From the NCBI GenBank assembly GCA_020633825.1, contig JACKCV010000005.1:62001-126000 (forward strand): a DNA stretch of 64,000 bases, written 5' to 3'. This document shows positions 59,530 to 64,000 of the stretch, piece by piece. This DNA comes from Fibrobacteria bacterium (GTDB taxonomy: Bacteria; Fibrobacterota; Fibrobacteria; UBA5070). Position numbers and translations under genes: made by a program. Within the stretch, counting starts at the first letter, position 1, and the number at the start of each line of letters is the position of its first letter. The notes under the pieces are model-generated. The model was not told where the DNA came from. It saw nothing but the letters and a program-made list of their open reading frames with translations, and made no database searches.

Positions 59530-60764
59530 GGGGTATTGATCTTGTTCACTCCGGGCGAGGATTCCCAAGGGAAGGTGTATTCGTAGATGGGATATAGAGG
59601 AATGCCTGGATATTCACGAACCACAACACCAGGACTGCGCCTGACATTGATAAACTTGCAATCCTCGAAGGTGGCGTATGGCTTGTTCTGATAGATGATT
59701 TCTGTGATTAAAAAGTTTTCGAATGTGCAGCGAATAAAGCGAGATCCTTGCATAAATGCCATTTTTTTGGCGATGACATTTTTAAAGACGCAATCGATGA
59801 AAGGTCCTTTGTCGAAACTGATGGACCCGACATCGATATCTGTTGCTTTTACGCCGGAGCTTCGCTCGAGAATGATTCCCGCCGGGAAAACGTCGTGGAA
59901 TTCGATGTTTTCTCCTCCTCCTCCAAAGCCTTTCAGAGGCCCAAGGATCCGGACATTTCGACTATTCTCTCCAATCCCAATGTCGACGTTTTTAACGGGC
60001 AAATCGACATCCTCGAAGTCTCCATAAAAGTCGAAGTACCCATCGTAGGAATGCAGGAATTTGGGGGCGATGAATTGACCTTCGATCATTCGATCGACGA
60101 CGTGATTCTTTCCAAAGGTGCATTGATGAAAGGTGCCCCGAAGTCCGCAAGTCCCCATCCCCGTTCCAACGGCATTGCCCTCGAAGGTGCATTGGTGGAA
60201 CTCGCCCCTTACATTGGCGAGGCGGATGTTGTTGTTTTTGAAGAGTACGTTTTTGAAGACAAAATCCTCCCAGTCTCCTCCCTGGTGTGTGATGGTCATG
60301 TCCTGGAGGGTCATATCCTCGAAGGAGTTGTGTTTCCAGGTCCCGATATAGTCTGAATTGCTTGACTTTGCGGTTTCGAGGTTGGAGATTTTTCCGCCGG
60401 TGAAGTTGTTTCCTTGCCACAATCCACTGAGGGATTGGCAATCGCGGAAGGTGCAATTTCTGAAGACGGAATTTTGCATGGTGACATCGTCGAAGGTGCA
60501 GTCCTGGAAATGGACGTTTTCGAAGGTGTCGGCGTCGAAGAGGGTTTCTCGGAATGTGACGTGATCGAAGGTCCATCCTTTGATGGAAAGTCCTCTCCAA
60601 GGATTGCTGGGGATGGTCTGGAGCGTCACGATGCGGACATGGTCGCCGTAGAGCTTCTGGAACTCCGCCGGGCGATTGAGCGACTTGAGCATGTTCGAGG
60701 TCATGCAGCCTCCAAGGATGAATGCGAAGGCGAGGGAGAATGCAGGAAGAGGGTGTATCCTCAT
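59526..60764 (-). CDS. Pentapeptide-like repeat lipoprotein, tandem copy 1
   Basis: A 412-residue protein from ATG 60764, overlapping the stop of the phosphoesterase gene (ATGA). It has a normal short signal peptide with lipobox (MRIHPLPAFSLAFAFILGGC), unlike its three siblings. Repeats such as TFENVHFQDCTFDDVTMQNS, NSFEDMTLQDMTITH and FHQCTFEGNAVG run through most of the protein. Its middle third (NVLFKNNNIRLANVRGE to SSGVKATDIDV) is nearly identical to copy 4 rather than to copy 2. The position behind a probable toxin suggests immunity; no family name is certain. Confidence 0.8.
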   Translation of the reverse strand: MRIHPLPAFSLAFAFILGGCMTSNMLKSLNRPAEFQKLYGDHVRIVTLQTIPSNPWRGLSIKGWTFDHVTFRETLFDADTFENVHFQDCTFDDVTMQNSVFRNCTFRDCQSLSGLWQGNNFTGGKISNLETAKSSNSDYIGTWKHNSFEDMTLQDMTITHQGGDWEDFVFKNVLFKNNNIRLANVRGEFHQCTFEGNAVGTGMGTCGLRGTFHQCTFGKNHVVDRMIEGQFIAPKFLHSYDGYFDFYGDFEDVDLPVKNVDIGIGENSRNVRILGPLKGFGGGGENIEFHDVFPAGIILERSSGVKATDIDVGSISFDKGPFIDCVFKNVIAKKMAFMQGSRFIRCTFENFLITEIIYQNKPYATFEDCKFINVRRSPGVVVREYPGIPLYPIYEYTFPWESSPGVNKINTP

Positions 60765-63700
60765 TGGATTCCGAATTTGTGGAAATCAGGCCGTTCGCAG
60801 GCCCAGATGTCGCGATAGAAAAGGATTCGGAATGATTTGTCTGGAACCGAGATCGGAATGATCCCTCCGGAGCAAGGGACAACCCAAGGAGTTTCGATTT
60901 CGTAGGATTGCGATTTTGAGGGAGGAAGGAAGGTGGTGAATTCGTATCGCAAGAGCCCTTGGAATTCTAAGGACTCTCCTGCCTTGAGAAAAGCCGCAAG
61001 GGAGGAGTCCCCTCGGCCGTTTCGGGCTTCCCGGAGACGCCATGTTTTGTTACCAGAAGCGTCGGCAAGATGATCGGGGGTAATCCTGAAAAGGATGTGT
61101 TTCAAGCTTTTGCCTGATTTGATCTTCATCCAAAGCAGGATGGAACGGATGGCGTGCCCTGAGGGCAGCTGGATCGCACCTCCGTGGTTGACTAAGTGAA
61201 TGCCATTGGGGTTCCGAAAACTTTTCGAACTGAACACCGAACTCACAAACGCACTGAAAATATTCGTGCGGAACATGATGCCCGATCCTCTGCCAAGAAG
61301 GTCATCGGGGAAAAGTCCAACCGAGCTAGGCTCCGAGGCCCATCCCTTTTCGTCGCTTGGAGAAACCTGGTAGCTCCCGTCGCTGGGAGCTTCGCGCTTC
61401 TGGTTCGCATATCCGTCTTGGTATTCCTTGATGCGGTGGGTCGCACGTTCGTAGGCACTGACGGCGGATTGGACGTGGGTGGCCGCCTCGTTGGCGTCCT
61501 CTTGCCCGGGGATTGTTGGAATGCCTGAGGTGTCGGGTGCCGAGGGGAGTGAATGCGCTGGGGAGGTGCGAACAGGGTCTGGAGGAGGGGCCGGAATGTA
61601 GGCCAGCCACAGCGGCTTGTCGGAACCGTCTTTCAGGTACTCCATGTATTCCGCGGTCAGCTTTTTCGCCGCCTTTTCGGCGGCCTCCGCGGCCGCACTG
61701 GCTGCATCGGCGGCATTGGCTGTGGCGGTCTCGGAGATAGCATCCAGGACACCGGGGCCACTCCGGATAGAATCTCGTTTTGGTCGGTGCCCAAGACGAC
61801 GACTGATGAACTTGACGCCCAGCATCGCCATCGTTTCTGATGGTGCAAGGTGCTTGGAGTGACCAACGGTGCTTTCGAGGTAGTCGAGGACTACGGCCAG
61901 TCGGGGTTTGGAGTTTTCCACATCGGTGAAGCGGCTCTCGAGCATGGTTGGCCTGAGGTCGGCGCCCATCCCGACAAATGTCCAAGAAGGTCTTTGGCTT
62001 CCCCAACCCTCCAAGAGTCCGCCGATGTTCTTGCGGGGAATGGGGCCTGCGGAATCGGAAACGACCATTAGCGCACCGTTGTGGGTTTCAGTGCCGGCTG
62101 CGCCGGAGCGACCCGGAAGCTTCTTCCGAATTTCCGGGAATTCGTCGAAATGGTGGCCCCTCACCTGGATGAGATTTTCATTGCCGGAGTTTTCAAGGGT
62201 ATAGAACGCCGCACGGTGCGCGTGACCGGAAATTGTGAGGGACACCCCTTGAATCGATCCTTTGTTGAGAAGTTCGAAGATTTCTTTTCGCTTATGGTGG
62301 AAGGTTCCCCAATTAAAGGTGTTGGGAAAGCCTGCATGAATAGCCATCGTGTTGATGGTGGCACCCTTCGAGACCACATATAGACCCATGGCGGCACCCA
62401 TGACACCGCCAGCTATGGCCCCAGGCAAAAGGCCGTCTTCGGCGCCTTCCATGCCGGATTCATACGCTTTGCCCAGGTCGTGCGACTCCGCCATCGTTTG
62501 TGTCGCGGCGAAAGCCCCAGCAGCGATGCCCCCAACTCCCGCCCCCAGCACCGCGCCGATAGCTGCTCCACCGACTGCCATGGAAACGCCGTCGATCGCC
62601 AGGTCTTTCTCTTTGTTCCTGACGTCCCCGACAGGAAAATGTCCGACATTTCCTCGATCGCTTCGTGAATCGGAGTTCTCGAAGAGGGGGACGGATGGAG
62701 CGTAGCAAGCGTAGGTGTAGTGCGAAACCAGGGTTAGAGTCGTGTCCGGAGAGTCTGCGGCCAACGTAGTCACAAGTTCTACATCGGAATCCGTCATGGC
62801 CTTGGAGGCATGCGGAAGATGCCCGTTCAGCAATTTTCCAGATGCATCCTCCGCGTGGGTGAGCATTTCCTCGGCTTCCCCCCAGTGCATGAATGCCAAT
62901 TGCTGTCGCGTCCCCAAACGCAGCGACCAGGTTTTGAAGGGCGAGAACAGAAGGTGGAAGATTGGAAAAATGGTGGGATCGAGATTGAGGTCACGACAGA
63001 AGTTGCCGTAGCTGGGTCCGAAGCAGGTGGCGGCTTCCAGCATGGTGAGGTTGGTGTCGCAAGGAATGCCATCGTTGGCTTTTTGGTACTCCATGGCGTC
63101 GGGTTCGTCGCTGAAGGCGACGCGGGGGGAGATGCCGAAGGGGTCGGCATAGGCGTCGTGGTTGCCCGCCAGCACGAAGACCGGCTTGGTGCAGGTCGTG
63201 ACGAACTTCGCGATGAGATGGTGGATCCCCAGGTAGCTGGTGCCGTGCTGGTAGTTCGGCTCCAGGATGCGTTCCTTGGTGGAGTCGAGGAAGGCTTCTG
63301 CGGGAACTCGTACCGAGCTCCAGATGGCTTTGGCGTGTTTGAGGATGGTTTCGGGCGTCCTGTTTTTCGGTGGAGAAAGCACTTCCTTGGCGGAGGGGAA
63401 ATTGTCGCGATGGAAGTCGATGAGATCGCCCACCACCAGGATCGCATCGGGCGATCGGCCGGGGTCCACCTTGGCCATGTCCTCGAAATGGGATTTCAGG
63501 ACCCCGACGGAATCCGAAATCATGGGGCCGATGGGGGGGAGGAATTCGTTGGGGTAGATCCGCTCGTCCGTGAGGGGAGAGAGCGGCTCCCTCTGGAGCG
63601 GGCAATGCTCGAAGGACGCGGGAAGATCGTGCTGGAGGGAAATGTGGTTGTTCTTCAGGATCTGGAACTTGGTCACCAAATGAAGGTCGGAGATGACTCC

Positions 63701-64000
63701 CAGATTCATGGCCTCCACAGGCACTTGGAGGTTCTTGGGCGGTTCGCGCGTCTGGCGAGGAGCATCCGTTTTGGGTTGCTTGGTCCTGCGAGGGCGTCGG
63801 TAGACCGGGTGGTAGGCCGTGACGGGAACGGACACGTCGGGTTTCAGGCCCTCGGGATCGAGCCCGGGGAGTCCCATGGTGTGGTTCACCGCGGCCTCGC
63901 GCAAGTGCTCCACGAGGCGTTTTCCCAGGAAAGTGGGAGCCTTGGGTGCGGAACGACGTTCTTTGGTCAGCAGGGACTGCAGCACCTGGTCCTGGTAATC
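60761..64000 (-). CDS. Calcineurin-like metallophosphoesterase with glycine-zipper and C-terminal extension; effector candidate (5' end outside window)
   Basis: The frame is open to the window edge (DYQDQ precedes the GTG at 63985), so the N-terminus is missing. Phosphoesterase motifs counted from 63985: GVISDLHLV (about 95), VVGDLIDFHRD (about 185), VLAGNHDAY (about 275) and SGHAHRAAFY (about 590), which together bind two metals. Between them, about residues 460-530 form a glycine-zipper, membrane-like stretch (VGGAAIGAVLGAGVGGIAAG, GAIAGGVMGAAMGLYVV). After 690 comes an Ala-rich helix and a 250-residue beta-rich C-terminus of unknown fold. The substrate could be a nucleotide, nucleic acid or phospholipid. 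It heads a five-gene overlapping run of lipoproteins, the arrangement of effector plus amplified immunity genes. Confidence 0.75.
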   Translation of the reverse strand, partial: DYQDQVLQSLLTKERRSAPKAPTFLGKRLVEHLREAAVNHTMGLPGLDPEGLKPDVSVPVTAYHPVYRRPRRTKQPKTDAPRQTREPPKNLQVPVEAMNLGVISDLHLVTKFQILKNNHISLQHDLPASFEHCPLQREPLSPLTDERIYPNEFLPPIGPMISDSVGVLKSHFEDMAKVDPGRSPDAILVVGDLIDFHRDNFPSAKEVLSPPKNRTPETILKHAKAIWSSVRVPAEAFLDSTKERILEPNYQHGTSYLGIHHLIAKFVTTCTKPVFVLAGNHDAYADPFGISPRVAFSDEPDAMEYQKANDGIPCDTNLTMLEAATCFGPSYGNFCRDLNLDPTIFPIFHLLFSPFKTWSLRLGTRQQLAFMHWGEAEEMLTHAEDASGKLLNGHLPHASKAMTDSDVELVTTLAADSPDTTLTLVSHYTYACYAPSVPLFENSDSRSDRGNVGHFPVGDVRNKEKDLAIDGVSMAVGGAAIGAVLGAGVGGIAAGAFAATQTMAESHDLGKAYESGMEGAEDGLLPGAIAGGVMGAAMGLYVVSKGATINTMAIHAGFPNTFNWGTFHHKRKEIFELLNKGSIQGVSLTISGHAHRAAFYTLENSGNENLIQVRGHHFDEFPEIRKKLPGRSGAAGTETHNGALMVVSDSAGPIPRKNIGGLLEGWGSQRPSWTFVGMGADLRPTMLESRFTDVENSKPRLAVVLDYLESTVGHSKHLAPSETMAMLGVKFISRRLGHRPKRDSIRSGPGVLDAISETATANAADAASAAAEAAEKAAKKLTAEYMEYLKDGSDKPLWLAYIPAPPPDPVRTSPAHSLPSAPDTSGIPTIPGQEDANEAATHVQSAVSAYERATHRIKEYQDGYANQKREAPSDGSYQVSPSDEKGWASEPSSVGLFPDDLLGRGSGIMFRTNIFSAFVSSVFSSKSFRNPNGIHLVNHGGAIQLPSGHAIRSILLWMKIKSGKSLKHILFRITPDHLADASGNKTWRLREARNGRGDSSLAAFLKAGESLEFQGLLRYEFTTFLPPSKSQSYEIETPWVVPCSGGIIPISVPDKSFRILFYRDIWACERPDFHKFGIQ

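Overview
The window looks like a chromosomal piece of a diderm, GC-rich bacterium of the Fibrobacterota type. The indications are a GH51-type glycosidase with CBM11-like modules (an architecture I know from Fibrobacter endoglucanase F), a GH43 enzyme, many lipoproteins with clear lipoboxes, FlgD-type Ig repeats, frequent GTG/TTG starts and 4-base stop/start overlaps. This assignment is inference; there is no rRNA or marker gene here and I saw no tRNA or CRISPR array.

Layout. 1-4.6 kb: end of an acyltransferase, a membrane-anchored L7/L12-like protein, a Cache protein plus chemoreceptor, and a small exported protein. 4.7-18.8 kb: a giant exported protein with an N-terminal lipase-like domain, broken by one base exactly in the nucleophile elbow, followed by four tandem copies of a small lipoprotein gene; the fourth copy is split by an ISL3-type element with a clean 8-bp target duplication. 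18.9-20.9 kb (minus): methyltransferase, VanW-like protein, papain-fold-like peptidase, all overlapping. 21-25 kb: GH51-type glycosidase and a stand-alone CBM lipoprotein. 25.2-28.4 kb (minus): a protein that resembles a PIWI/Argonaute protein with degenerate catalytic residues, overlapping thiG, which overlaps thiE. 28.5-30.2 kb: a two-component system. 30.3-31.4 kb: two families of long non-coding tandem repeats. 31.4-37.6 kb: a glycosyltransferase, an LPP20/TPR-SLH/FlgT-like envelope cluster, and pyrF.

37.7-64 kb is an accessory region rich in likely toxin or effector genes paired with lipoproteins: a metzincin-like protein with OmpA-like and peptidoglycan-binding regions plus a lipoprotein (a remnant of a related lipoprotein lies 2.5 kb away); a secreted GH43 enzyme; an RHS/YD protein with a JAMM/DUF4329-like low-GC tip and a low-GC lipoprotein just behind it; and, on the minus strand, a calcineurin-like phosphoesterase followed by four tandem, ATGA-coupled, pentapeptide-like lipoproteins and the stub of a fifth.

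Two themes recur. First, a large enzyme is followed by one or several lipoproteins, in the giant lipase, metzincin, RHS and phosphoesterase loci. This is the arrangement expected of periplasm-acting effectors and lipoprotein immunity proteins, with tandem amplification of the immunity genes at two loci. Second, G/C homopolymers sit at the reading-frame breaks: 5 G in the lipase, 13 G just after the RHS signal peptide, and 7 C near the end of the fourth pentapeptide-like gene. Further 9-10 G tracts lie upstream of the GH51 gene and pyrF. They may be contingency tracts or homopolymer sequencing errors; raw reads would decide.
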